A DNA stretch of 64,000 bases from Microbacterium sp. GCS4 (GTDB lineage Bacteria > Actinomycetota > Actinomycetes > Actinomycetales > Microbacteriaceae): the NCBI RefSeq assembly GCF_001262495.1, contig NZ_LGYE01000001.1, positions 310,001 through 374,000 on the forward strand. Direction: 5' to 3'. The translations under genes were made by a program, and so were the position numbers. Shown here piece after piece: positions 52,733 to 60,248 of the stretch (positions are counted from its first letter, which is position 1; the number at the start of each line of letters is the position of its first letter). A model generated the notes under the pieces. It had not been told where the DNA came from, did not search any database, and saw nothing but the letters and a program-made list of their open reading frames with translations.

Positions 52733-53488
52733 ATGCCCCCGCTCCCCCCGCTCCCGTCCTGGGTCACCCGCGTCGCGGTGTTCGATCTCGAGACGACGGG
52801 AGTCGATGTCGAGACCGACCGCGTGGTCACCGCCCACGTGGGCCTGCTGGACGCCGGCGGTACCGAGATCGCCGCGCGGAACTGGCTGGCCGATCCGGGC
52901 ATCCCGATCCCCGAGGGCGCCACGGCCGTCCATGGCGTGACCACGTCGCATGCGCGTGCCCTCGGACGGCCGGCTGCGGAGGTCGTCGAGCAGGTCACTT
53001 CCGCACTGCGCTCCCTGCTCTCGCAGGGTGTCCCGGTCGTCGCCTACAACGCCGCCTACGATTTCTCACTGCTCGCCCATGAGGCGCGCCGCCATGGGAT
53101 CGTCCCTCTCGAGAGCCCCTCCCCGGTCGTCGACCCGCTCGTGATCGACAAGGCGTACGACCGCTACCGTCCGGGCAAGAGGACGCTGCAAGTGGTCGCC
53201 GATCACTACGCCGTCCCGCTCGACGACGCGCACGAGGCTGCAGCCGATGCTGTCGCCGCAGGGCGTGTGGCTCAGGCGCTCGCCCGCCGATTCGTCCTGC
53301 CGGAGACGCTCACCGAGCTGCACGACCGGCAGATCGGGTGGGCGCGCTCGCAGGCCGCGAGTCTGACGGAGTACTTCATCCGCGTGGGCCGTCTGGACCC
53401 CGACGACGCGATCGACGGCACGTGGCCGGTGCGCGGGCACCGTGCCGTCGATTCCGAGGACGGTTCGAGTGCACTTCTCCACCCGTGA
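52733..53488 (+). CDS. DnaQ-like DEDDh 3'-5' exonuclease
   Basis: The 251-residue protein has the exonuclease motifs FDLETTG (Asp, Glu), YNAAYDFSLL (Asp) and DAHEAAADA (His, Asp), matching the DEDDh type of DNA polymerase III epsilon. It is not fused to UvrC- or polymerase-type domains. Role in repair or RNA trimming is possible. The frame is open far upstream, but the leaderless box sets ATG 52733. Its last 20 bases overlap the AraC gene. Confidence 0.9.
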   Translation: MPPLPPLPSWVTRVAVFDLETTGVDVETDRVVTAHVGLLDAGGTEIAARNWLADPGIPIPEGATAVHGVTTSHARALGRPAAEVVEQVTSALRSLLSQGVPVVAYNAAYDFSLLAHEARRHGIVPLESPSPVVDPLVIDKAYDRYRPGKRTLQVVADHYAVPLDDAHEAAADAVAAGRVAQALARRFVLPETLTELHDRQIGWARSQAASLTEYFIRVGRLDPDDAIDGTWPVRGHRAVDSEDGSSALLHP

Positions 53489-54398
53489 CGTGACCCGTGT
53501 CGAGGAGACGTGGCGCCAGTACGTCCCCTCGGCGACGCTGCACGATGTCGATCCGCAGCGCTTCCGCTTCGAGTGGCACTCGGAGGACCTGGGCGGGGTC
53601 GCTCTGGTGCGCTATGACCTCGTGGCGCAGGTGCATTCCACCGTCGAGCCGCAGGACCAGTTCCTCGCGTGTCGGGTCACCGGGCCGGACACCCGCCTGC
53701 ACTCGGACCGGTACGACCTCGACCCGGCGCGCCCATGGATCTCGGACGGGCCGCGCGTGCACGCACGATGGGATGCCGGCGCACGCGTCACCGCACTCGT
53801 CTTCGAACGCACCGCCATCGAACAGGTGGGTCGCCGGATCACCGGCGACGACACCCTCGCGCTGCACGTGACGGATCCGGCGTCCGGCTCGGGGCATGCC
53901 GCAGCCGCCTGGGAGCGGACCGTCGCGTATCTCGAACAGAGCGTGGTCGACCTCGGCGAGGACGATGACGTCCTTCGCGCCGAACTCGCACGCCATGCCG
54001 CTACGGTGACCCTCGCGACTTTCGCCACCACCGCTCAGCGGCATCGCGTCCGGCCACCCCAGACCGGCCCCGCGCCCGCGACCGTCCGCCGCGCTCTGGA
54101 TTTCATCGGGGAGAACGCGCACCGCCCCATCACGGTGGATGAGGTCGCCGAGGCCGTGCACATCTCCACGCGCGGCCTGCAGTACGCGTTTCGACGCTCG
54201 CTCGATCGCAGCCCCGCCGAATGCCTGCGTCAGGCGCGCCTCGACGGGGCGCACCGCGAGTTGCGTTCCGGGTCGACGAGGACCGTCGCGGAGATCGCAC
54301 GGCGGTGGGGCTTCAGCCACCCCTCCCGCTTCGCTGCGGCGTATCGCGCGGAATTCGGCGTGCCTCCCTCGGTCACCTCGGGCGCCCATCGCCGATGA
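53469..54398 (+). CDS. AraC-family transcriptional regulator
   Basis: From GTG 53469 the protein has 309 residues: an N-terminal cupin-like sensing domain and a C-terminal double helix-turn-helix (ITVDEVAEAVHISTRGLQYAFRRSLDRSPAECLRQARLDGAHREL, then VAEIARRWGFSHPSRFAAAYRAEFGVPPS). A GAGGA site eight bases before the GTG supports this start, which lies inside the exonuclease gene. An earlier ATG in the frame would lengthen the overlap. Its regulon is unknown. Confidence 0.87.
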   Translation: MHFSTRDVTRVEETWRQYVPSATLHDVDPQRFRFEWHSEDLGGVALVRYDLVAQVHSTVEPQDQFLACRVTGPDTRLHSDRYDLDPARPWISDGPRVHARWDAGARVTALVFERTAIEQVGRRITGDDTLALHVTDPASGSGHAAAAWERTVAYLEQSVVDLGEDDDVLRAELARHAATVTLATFATTAQRHRVRPPQTGPAPATVRRALDFIGENAHRPITVDEVAEAVHISTRGLQYAFRRSLDRSPAECLRQARLDGAHRELRSGSTRTVAEIARRWGFSHPSRFAAAYRAEFGVPPSVTSGAHRR

Positions 54399-54471
54399 CA
54401 CCACGCGCACAGGCTGTGCGCGGCTGCGGCGCGCCCCGGTCTCCGAGAACGGGACCCGCTCGCTCGCACCG

Positions 54472-54477
54472 TAGATT
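54472..54477 (+). promoter_or_regulatory. -10 box of the DUF7882-like gene, leaderless
   Basis: TAGATT is followed by seven bases and ATG 54485. Confidence 0.6.
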
Positions 54478-54484
54478 CCGACGT

Positions 54485-54832
54485 ATGGGATCCCTCTACT
54501 ACGGCGACTCCGAGCCGATCCAGATCGAAGATCGAGCGCTCGCGCATCTGAAGGTCGTCGTCGCGACCAAGCTCCGCCGCAACGAGAGCTTCACCCTGTC
54601 CTGGCGTCACCCGGACGGACAGCCCCAGGGGCGATCGACGATCTGGTTGCACCCGTCGATCCCTTTGCGGTTCGTGTTCCAGGAGCCGGAGACACCCGAA
54701 CTCAGTCGTCGATGGATCGAGGACCTCGCCCACACCGCGAACTCGAGCGGGGGCATCACCCTCGTCGACGAGCACCTCGAGACGCCGGAGCTGCCGGAGG
54801 CCGCGGATGTCCGGGAGACCGGATCGGACTGA
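54485..54832 (+). CDS. Small conserved protein, DUF7882-like
   Basis: The 115-residue soluble protein begins MGSLYYGDSEPIQIEDRALAHLKVVVATKL and keeps a FTLSWRHPDGQPQGRSTIWLHPS segment and a later WIEDLAHTANSSGG. I recall this pattern as a small family frequent in Microbacteriaceae, often misannotated as ATP-dependent DNA ligase. It has no ligase motif. Function unknown. Confidence 0.8.
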   Translation: MGSLYYGDSEPIQIEDRALAHLKVVVATKLRRNESFTLSWRHPDGQPQGRSTIWLHPSIPLRFVFQEPETPELSRRWIEDLAHTANSSGGITLVDEHLETPELPEAADVRETGSD

Positions 54833-54864
54833 CGGCGAGGGAGCCGCCGTTCCGATCCGGCGCC

Positions 54865-55083
54865 TCAGAGCACGTCGTCTTCGACGACGCGATCCCGGAC
54901 GACGCGGTCCCGACGGCCGCGTCGAGACACCAGCAGGATCAGACCGATCACGAAGGCCAGCGCTCCCGCAGCCATCAGGATGTAGCCGACCATGTCGAGG
55001 TCGATCCAGTCCAGTTGGACGTTGAGCGCGAAGACCAGTACCGCGCCGATCACGAATAGCAGGACTCCGGTGCCGATGGTCAT
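54865..55083 (-). CDS. Small membrane protein, DUF6458-like
   Basis: The 72-residue protein has two membrane helices separated by a short VQLDWIDLDMVG loop and a basic-acidic tail (SRRGRRDRVVRDRVVEDD). ATG 55083 has a GAGGAGG site seven bases upstream; the longer frame to 55125 does not. The pattern matches a short family common in actinobacteria. Function unknown. Confidence 0.82.
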   Translation of the reverse strand: MTIGTGVLLFVIGAVLVFALNVQLDWIDLDMVGYILMAAGALAFVIGLILLVSRRGRRDRVVRDRVVEDDVL

Positions 55084-55200
55084 GGTGATGCCTCCTCGGG
55101 TGGATTGACGGCCCGACACTGCCATCGCGGTCCGAGCGTCTGGAAGGGGCTTGACAACTCGGAGAACCCGGCGGGAATCGTGCAGGGCGAGAGAGAACGG

Positions 55201-55274
55201 TAGGGCGGGCGGGACTTGAACCCGCGATCGTTGGGTTATGAGCCCACTGCCTTAACCAGCTTGGCCACCGCCCC
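55201..55274 (-). tRNA. tRNA with CAU anticodon (Met, or Ile2)
   Basis: A 74-base cloverleaf on the minus strand: acceptor GGGGCGG paired to CCGCCCT, anticodon loop CTCATAA, T-loop TTCAAGT, discriminator A, no encoded CCA. The GGG/CCC anticodon-stem pairs resemble initiator tRNA, but C11-G24 and the paired G1-U72 speak against it. It is either elongator Met or the Ile tRNA whose C34 becomes lysidine. Confidence 0.9.
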
Positions 55275-55303
55275 GTGAGACCCAGCCTAGCGGGCGCCGA
55301 CGC

Positions 55304-55840
55304 TCAGGCCGGCGCCGCATCCTCGTGCGTGCGGAGGTGTCCGAGATAGACGTCCGCGTTCGCGATCAGGCCCTCGCGCTCCTCGTCGGTGAGCGCTCGA
55401 CGGACTTTCGCCGGAACCCCGGCCACGAGCGAGCCCGCGGGCACCTCGGTGCCGCCGAGCACGACCGCGCCCCCGGCGACGAGACATCCCTCGCCGATCA
55501 CGGCTCCGCTGAGGACGACCGCGCCCATGCCGATCAGCGCGCCGTCGCCGATGGTGCACCCGTGCACCACGGCGTTGTGCCCGATCGACACCTTCGCCCC
55601 GATGCGGACGGGGTGCCCGGCGTCCACGTGCACCGACACGTTGTCCTGCACGTTGCTGCCGGGCCCGACGACGATGCCCGCAGAATCCCCTCGCAGAACC
55701 GCGTTGTACCAGACGCTCGCCCCGGGTTCGAGACGCACGTCGCCGACGATGCGTGCACCGTCCGCCACGAAGGTCGCCTCGGCGATCGACGGGACCCTGT
55801 CTCCGAGGGCGAGAACGGATGCTCCTGATGCGACGCTCAT
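55304..55840 (-). CDS. Gamma-class carbonic anhydrase-like protein
   Basis: The 178-residue left-handed beta-helix protein has regular hexapeptide repeats and the three metal-binding histidines (SVHVDAG, GHNAVVHG), with the Arg/Asp pair in LRGDSAG. It belongs to the YrdA/PaaY subgroup, some of which are active zinc enzymes and others thioester- or metal-binding proteins. Leaderless ATG 55840. It lies just downstream of a 20-bp palindrome that separates it from dps. Confidence 0.92.
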   Translation of the reverse strand: MSVASGASVLALGDRVPSIAEATFVADGARIVGDVRLEPGASVWYNAVLRGDSAGIVVGPGSNVQDNVSVHVDAGHPVRIGAKVSIGHNAVVHGCTIGDGALIGMGAVVLSGAVIGEGCLVAGGAVVLGGTEVPAGSLVAGVPAKVRRALTDEEREGLIANADVYLGHLRTHEDAAPA

Positions 55841-55846
55841 GAGGCG

Positions 55847-55852
55847 AGCCTA
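55847..55852 (-). promoter_or_regulatory. -10 box of the carbonic anhydrase gene, leaderless
   Basis: TAGGCT on the minus strand is followed by six bases and ATG 55840. Confidence 0.6.
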
Positions 55853-55869
55853 CCCTCGCATGCCCGGAT

Positions 55870-55889
55870 TTCCGCGTGATCACGCGGAA
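55870..55889. promoter_or_regulatory. Perfect 20-bp palindrome between carbonic anhydrase gene and dps
   Basis: TTCCGCGTGA followed directly by its exact complement. It covers the expected -35 position of the carbonic anhydrase promoter and lies about 20 bases upstream of the dps -35. A shared operator is likely; the regulator is unknown. Confidence 0.55.
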
Positions 55890-55910
55890 CTAAGCCGAGC
55901 CTTCACTTGC

Positions 55911-55938
55911 TTGCGGAATGAATCAGGATGAGTAGCGT
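55911..55938 (+). promoter_or_regulatory. Putative dps promoter
   Basis: TTGCGG (55911-55916), a 16-base spacer and TAGCGT (55933-55938). The transcript would start near 55945 and carries a GGAGGAG ribosome-binding site at 55969-55975. Confidence 0.4.
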
Positions 55939-55980
55939 TGTCTTCACCAGGTACGAAATGACCACTCCGGAGGAGTCACG

Positions 55981-56466
55981 ATGAGCAAGGCACAGACCGT
56001 TTCCACCACCGCCAGCGACCCGACGGTCGCGGCCGCTGCAGCCCAGTTCCTCTCGCCGGTCGTCCTCGGCCTCCAGGCCCTCACCATCGACGGCAAGCAG
56101 GCCCACTGGCACGTCCGCGGCGCGAACTTCGTCGGTGTCCACGAGCTGCTCGACACGATCGTCGCCCACGCCGGCGACTTCGCCGACACCGCCGCGGAGC
56201 GCATCGTCGCCTTGGGCCTCCCGATCGACGCCCGCGTCGCGACCGTCGCCGCCAAGGCCGGCGCCACCGCAGTGCCCGCAGGATTCACGCAGTCCGATGA
56301 GCTCGTGCGCGCCGTCATCTCCGATATCGACGCGATCCTCGTCGACGTCAAGGCCGCGATCGACGGACTCGACGAGGTCGACCTCACGAGCCAGGACGTC
56401 GCGATCGAGATCATGCGGGGCCTCGAGAAGGACCGCTGGTTCCTCGTCTCGCACATCGCCGCGTAA
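55981..56466 (+). CDS. dps: Dps-family DNA-protecting ferritin
   Basis: The 161-residue protein is a standard Dps subunit. The inter-subunit ferroxidase ligands line up with E. coli Dps: His42, His54, Asp58 on one side and Asp69, Glu73 on the other. Dodecamers oxidise and store iron and shield DNA during stress. There is no long Lys-rich tail, so DNA binding may be weak. Clear promoter and terminator make it a single-gene unit. Confidence 0.96.
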   Translation: MSKAQTVSTTASDPTVAAAAAQFLSPVVLGLQALTIDGKQAHWHVRGANFVGVHELLDTIVAHAGDFADTAAERIVALGLPIDARVATVAAKAGATAVPAGFTQSDELVRAVISDIDAILVDVKAAIDGLDEVDLTSQDVAIEIMRGLEKDRWFLVSHIAA

Positions 56467-56477
56467 CGACCTGACCG

Positions 56478-56517
56478 AGAAGGAGGGCGCCGGGATCCGT
56501 CCCGGCGCCCTCCTTCT
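56478..56517. terminator. Strong dps terminator
   Basis: A perfect 18-base stem (AGAAGGAGGGCGCCGGGA and its complement) with loop TCCG at 56496-56499. The flanks suit both dps and the convergent amidohydrolase gene. Confidence 0.9.
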
Positions 56518-56532
56518 GCGTCGTCGAGCCGC

Positions 56533-58029
56533 TCAGGCGCGATGCGTGAGGCGTCCGCCGAGCACGGTCGCGGTCACCGGCATCCGGCGGAGCTCCTCGC
56601 CTGCCGCCACGAGCGGGTCGAGGCCGCACAGCGCGATATCCGCGACTTCTCCGGGCCGAAGGGACGACCGTACGCTCGCGCGCAGCGCGTCGCCGGTTCC
56701 CAGCGCCTCCTCGGGATGCCACGGCTCGCGCGCGTCGTCCGTGCGCTCGACGGCCGCTGAAATCGCCTGCCAGGGGTCGAGAGGAGCGACCGGGGCGTCA
56801 GACCCGAACCGCAACTCGACCCCCGCATCCTGCAGAGCGCGCAGCGGATAGCCGATGGATGTCTGCAACGCCCAGTGCGCACCGACGACGTCACGATCGT
56901 CGAGGGCATGCTGCGGCTGCACGCTCGCGATCACGCCGAGTCGCGCGAACCGCGCCAGGTCCGCATGGCGGACGAGTTGCGCGTGCTCGATCGTCCCCAC
57001 GGCGCCGGTCATCGTGAAAGCGTCGAGCGCGGCGGTCACGGCACGGTCCCCGATCGCGTGCACCGCCACCGAGAGCCCCACGCCCGTCGCCCGGGTGAGA
57101 AGATCGGTCAGTTCGGCGGGCGGCACCGTCAGCACACCGAAGTTCTCGGGATCACCGGGATAGGAGTGCGAGCAGGCCGCCGTGCGCGTGCCGAGGGACC
57201 CGTCGCTGATGATCTTGAGCGCGCCCACGCGGATGAGGCCGCGGCCGGACTCGGGCGTGTCCTCTGCCTCGTGCAGCTCCCCCGTGCGCAGGCCCGCGGC
57301 GATCGCGCGTTCCAGGTCGAACGGGTACACGGCGAACTCCACGCGGTGGGAGGCGAACCCGTCGGCGATCCGCCGCGGCCATGCATCCGCGTTCCAGGCC
57401 ATGTCGAAGTCGACGAGGCCGGTCACTCCCCGCTCCGCGGCCTTCGCACCCGCCGCGATCACGGCGCGGTCGCTGCGGTCGGGATCGACGGCGTTCAGGC
57501 GACGCGAGATCTCGAAGGCGTCCTCCTCTCGCAGCACGCCATCCGGGGCACGGAACCCCTCGCGTTGCAGCGCCGCCGAGTTGAGCCAGGTGCTGTGGAC
57601 GTCGGCGTTGATCAGGTAGGTGGGGACGCTCCCCGTGGCCGCGTCGAGAAGGGAGAGGCTGGGGGCGCCGTTCCACAGGGCATCCCGGAACCCGGCTCCC
57701 ACACGTCGGCCGTCCGGCAGCGGCGCGGCTCGCCCCATCATCGCCGCGGCCTCCCCCGCGGATCGAGCGCCTCCCAGGTCGACGCGCTCCGCGGCCAGCG
57801 CCCACTGCACCGTGTGCACGTGGTTGTCCCACAGGCCCGGAATCGCCCAGGCGCCGGCGGCATCCAGCACCTCTCCCCGCGCCGGAAGAGCACCCGACGG
57901 AGCGATGTCCGCGATTACGCCGCCCTCGAGGAACACATCGACCGGCTCGTCGTCCATGAGGAACTCGCTTCCGGGGCCCGCGATCCGCGCGGCCGTGATC
58001 GTGCCGATCCGCTCCCCTGGACCGCTCAT
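56533..58029 (-). CDS. Amidohydrolase-superfamily metal-dependent hydrolase (YtcJ-like)
   Basis: The 498-residue protein has the metal-binding GLWDNHVHTVQWA near residue 70, LKIISDGSLGTRTAA, HAIGDRAVTAALDAF and SDAPVAPLDPW, the order seen in the amidohydrolase_3/YtcJ group. Substrates of these enzymes are mostly unknown; some cleave N-acyl or formyl compounds. ATG 58029 overlaps the PaiB-like gene stop (ATGA), so both are one operon. Confidence 0.9.
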   Translation of the reverse strand: MSGPGERIGTITAARIAGPGSEFLMDDEPVDVFLEGGVIADIAPSGALPARGEVLDAAGAWAIPGLWDNHVHTVQWALAAERVDLGGARSAGEAAAMMGRAAPLPDGRRVGAGFRDALWNGAPSLSLLDAATGSVPTYLINADVHSTWLNSAALQREGFRAPDGVLREEDAFEISRRLNAVDPDRSDRAVIAAGAKAAERGVTGLVDFDMAWNADAWPRRIADGFASHRVEFAVYPFDLERAIAAGLRTGELHEAEDTPESGRGLIRVGALKIISDGSLGTRTAACSHSYPGDPENFGVLTVPPAELTDLLTRATGVGLSVAVHAIGDRAVTAALDAFTMTGAVGTIEHAQLVRHADLARFARLGVIASVQPQHALDDRDVVGAHWALQTSIGYPLRALQDAGVELRFGSDAPVAPLDPWQAISAAVERTDDAREPWHPEEALGTGDALRASVRSSLRPGEVADIALCGLDPLVAAGEELRRMPVTATVLGGRLTHRA

Positions 58030-58667
58030 CGACCGACCGCCGTGCGAGCATCCTGAGCGCGGCGCATCTCGCGAGCGAGCTCCGGCTGCGCGTATGGGCC
58101 GTCGCCTTCGAGCGCGGCGATCACGGTCTCGATGGTCTCCGCAGGCTTGTTCTGGCTCAGTTTGCGTTTCGCGACGACCCGGGTCGGGGTGAGTCGGAAG
58201 CCGACGGTTCCGGCGGCGAGCCTCGAGACGAACGCCTCGTCGTTCGGACGCTCCCACATCAGTCGCGGATCGGGCATCCGCGCCTCGAACTGCGCGACGA
58301 GCCGATCGAGCACCTGCAGGTTCTCCTCGTCGGTCAGGATCTCGGGCACACCCGAGAGATGGACCGCGGTGTAGTTCCAGGTGGGGACTGCCGCGACATC
58401 TCCGTACCAGCCGGGCGAGATGTAGCCGTGCGGTCCCTGGAAGATCACGAGCATCTCGCGCTCGCCCAGCCCGTGGATGAGGTCGTCCGGTCGGCCGACA
58501 TGCGCGACGACCGTGAGGTCGTCGCGGTCTTCGTCGAGAAGCACCGCATAGTGCGACGACACGAGCCCGTCGGGACCGTCGCTGACGATCGTGGCCCACG
58601 GATTCGCGGCGATGACCCGCCGGATCTCGGGGACGTCGGCGAGGGTGAAGCTGGGGTTCTGACGCAT
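58026..58667 (-). CDS. PaiB-like FMN-binding protein
   Basis: The 213-residue protein matches the FMN-binding negative transcriptional regulator family (PF04299): ANPWATIVSDGPDGLVSSHYAVLLDE, VIFQGPHGYISPGWYGD and VPTWNYTAVHLSG. Despite the family name, these split-barrel proteins often act as flavin- or haem-binding oxidoreductases. Leaderless ATG 58667; coupled to the amidohydrolase gene. Confidence 0.9.
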   Translation of the reverse strand: MRQNPSFTLADVPEIRRVIAANPWATIVSDGPDGLVSSHYAVLLDEDRDDLTVVAHVGRPDDLIHGLGEREMLVIFQGPHGYISPGWYGDVAAVPTWNYTAVHLSGVPEILTDEENLQVLDRLVAQFEARMPDPRLMWERPNDEAFVSRLAAGTVGFRLTPTRVVAKRKLSQNKPAETIETVIAALEGDGPYAQPELAREMRRAQDARTAVGR

Positions 58668-58673
58668 CCCCTC

Positions 58674-58679
58674 AGCCTA
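58674..58679 (-). promoter_or_regulatory. -10 box of the PaiB-amidohydrolase pair, leaderless
   Basis: TAGGCT on the minus strand is followed by six bases and ATG 58667. Confidence 0.6.
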
Positions 58680-58684
58680 TGGCC

Positions 58685-58726
58685 GCGCGGTCAGGCCTGG
58701 CAGCGCGGTCAGGCCTGGCAGCGCGG
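58685..58726. repeat. 18-bp tandem duplication at the 3' end of the nei-type gene
   Basis: GCGCGGTCAGGCCTGGCA occurs at 58685-58702 and again at 58703-58720, with a six-base start of a third copy. The functional stop of the glycosylase gene lies in the second copy, so the first is an untranslated duplicate of its last codons. Confidence 0.85.
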
Positions 58727-59707
58727 ACACCAGTAGAGCTTGCGCGCGCCGATCTCCTCGAGGGCGATCTCCGTGCCGCACACGCGACAGGGCAGACCGG
58801 CACGATGGTAGACCCAGTGCCTGTCGTCGCGGCTCGCCATCGCCGCCCGGTACTGCTCGGGCGACAGGTCGTCCATGGTCATCATCTGCCCGGTCTCGAC
58901 GCCGATCGCGAGCAGGCGCACCCAGTCCCGCCACAGGGCGCGCACGACGTCCTCGGGCACCTGCTTGCCCGGGGTGTGCGGGTTCAGCCGTTGACGGTAG
59001 AGCATCTCGGCGCGGTAGACATTGCCGATGCCGCTCACCACGGACTGATCCATGAGCAGCAATGCGATCACGGTCTGGGTCTTGCGCACGGCCCGGACGA
59101 ACCGCTCCTCGTTCTCGGTCGGATCACCCACGAGAGGGTCGGGTCCGAGCTTCGCGACGGTCGCGAGCATCTCCTCCGGGGTCTGCAGCACGCAGGCCGT
59201 GGGGCCGCGCAGGTCCGCCGCGGTGATGTCGGTCATGAGACGCAGGCGTACCTGACCGACGACGGGTGGCGGCCACTCCAGGCCCTCATCGGCGAGCCCC
59301 TTCGTCTGCTCGGACATCCGCACGTGCACACGCGTGCGGCGCGGGGCTCCGATCGAGGCGAGCGAGTTCTCCCCCGCATCGTCGAGGATCTCGTCATCGA
59401 CCACGGTGCCGCGCTGGTTCGTCTGCCCCATGCGACCGTTCGCCGACGCGATCGTCGGATCGACGAGGATCTCCCCCGCGAAGTCCCACGCTCCGTAGAG
59501 CCCCAGGTGCACGCGGAGCCAGATCGCGCCGTCGAACTCGAGGAACATCTGCTTGCCGACCGCCTGGACGCTCACCGCCTCTCGCCCGTCGAGGACAGCC
59601 GCACCTTCCGCGAAGCGCCCCTGCGGGCTCGACGCGCGCACGGGCCTGCCGACGAAGTTCCGGTCGAACTGCCGCGCGATGCGGTGGACGGAATGCCCCT
59701 CGGGCAT
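58709..59707 (-). CDS. Fpg/Nei-family DNA glycosylase (Nei2-like)
   Basis: The 332-residue protein starts MPEGHSVHR, placing the catalytic Pro2-Glu3 after Met removal. It has the conserved Lys in QAVGKQMFLEF, the helix-two-turns-helix segment (QSVVSGIGNVYRAEMLYRQRLNP) and a C-terminal zinc finger (CRVCGTEI, WCPRC). It removes oxidised bases, probably pyrimidines. ATG 59707 is one base after the rpiB stop, so the two are cotranscribed. Confidence 0.93.
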   Translation of the reverse strand: MPEGHSVHRIARQFDRNFVGRPVRASSPQGRFAEGAAVLDGREAVSVQAVGKQMFLEFDGAIWLRVHLGLYGAWDFAGEILVDPTIASANGRMGQTNQRGTVVDDEILDDAGENSLASIGAPRRTRVHVRMSEQTKGLADEGLEWPPPVVGQVRLRLMTDITAADLRGPTACVLQTPEEMLATVAKLGPDPLVGDPTENEERFVRAVRKTQTVIALLLMDQSVVSGIGNVYRAEMLYRQRLNPHTPGKQVPEDVVRALWRDWVRLLAIGVETGQMMTMDDLSPEQYRAAMASRDDRHWVYHRAGLPCRVCGTEIALEEIGARKLYWCPRCQA

Positions 59708-59708
59708 G

Positions 59709-60194
59709 TCAGGCCCGAGGATCCGGGAGCAGCGAGCCGTCGCGCTCGAAGTCCGCGATCTGGGCGATGCGGCGCACGTGACGCTCCTCGTCCGAGAACG
59801 GAGTCGCGATGAACGCGTCGATGAACGACGTGACCTCGTCGAAGGAGTGCTGACGTGCGCCGATCGAGATCACGTTGGCGTCGTTGTGCTGACGCGCGAG
59901 CTCGGCGGTCGAGATGTTCCAGACGAGTGCCGCGCGGACGCCCTCGACCTTGTTCGCGGCGATCTGCTCGCCGTTGCCTGAGCCGCCGAAGACGACTCCG
60001 AGCGTCTCGACGCCGGCTGCCTGATCGGCGACGACGGCCTGGGCGGCGCGGATGCAGAAGGCCGGGTAGTCGTCCAGCGCGTCGTACTCGATCGGTCCGT
60101 GGTCGACGACCTCGTGACCCGCGGTGCGCAGGTGCTCCTGCAGCTGCGTGGAGAAGTCGAGACCTGCGTGGTCTGTGGCGATGTGGATGCGCAT
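59709..60194 (-). CDS. rpiB: Ribose-5-phosphate isomerase B
   Basis: The 161-residue protein has the phosphate-binding ATDHAGLDF start and the GGSGNGEQIAANK motif. Glu76 stands where E. coli RpiB has its catalytic Cys, the arrangement described for M. tuberculosis RpiB. It interconverts ribose- and ribulose-5-phosphate. ATG 60194 is preferred to ATG 60203 because the leaderless box ends seven bases before it. Confidence 0.95.
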   Translation of the reverse strand: MRIHIATDHAGLDFSTQLQEHLRTAGHEVVDHGPIEYDALDDYPAFCIRAAQAVVADQAAGVETLGVVFGGSGNGEQIAANKVEGVRAALVWNISTAELARQHNDANVISIGARQHSFDEVTSFIDAFIATPFSDEERHVRRIAQIADFERDGSLLPDPRA

Positions 60195-60201
60195 GGCTCC
60201 C

Positions 60202-60207
60202 ATCCTA
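60202..60207 (-). promoter_or_regulatory. -10 box of the rpiB-nei pair, leaderless
   Basis: TAGGAT on the minus strand is followed by seven bases and ATG 60194. The earlier ATG 60203 lies inside the box. Confidence 0.6.
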
Positions 60208-60248
60208 GGAGCGCCCGTCGCCGGACCGACGCACGCTCGTCCGCGGGG

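Noticed and set aside
55888..55910. A DtxR/IdeR-type iron box before dps
   Set aside because: TAAGCCGAGCCTT shares only a few bases with the iron box consensus and is not palindromic.
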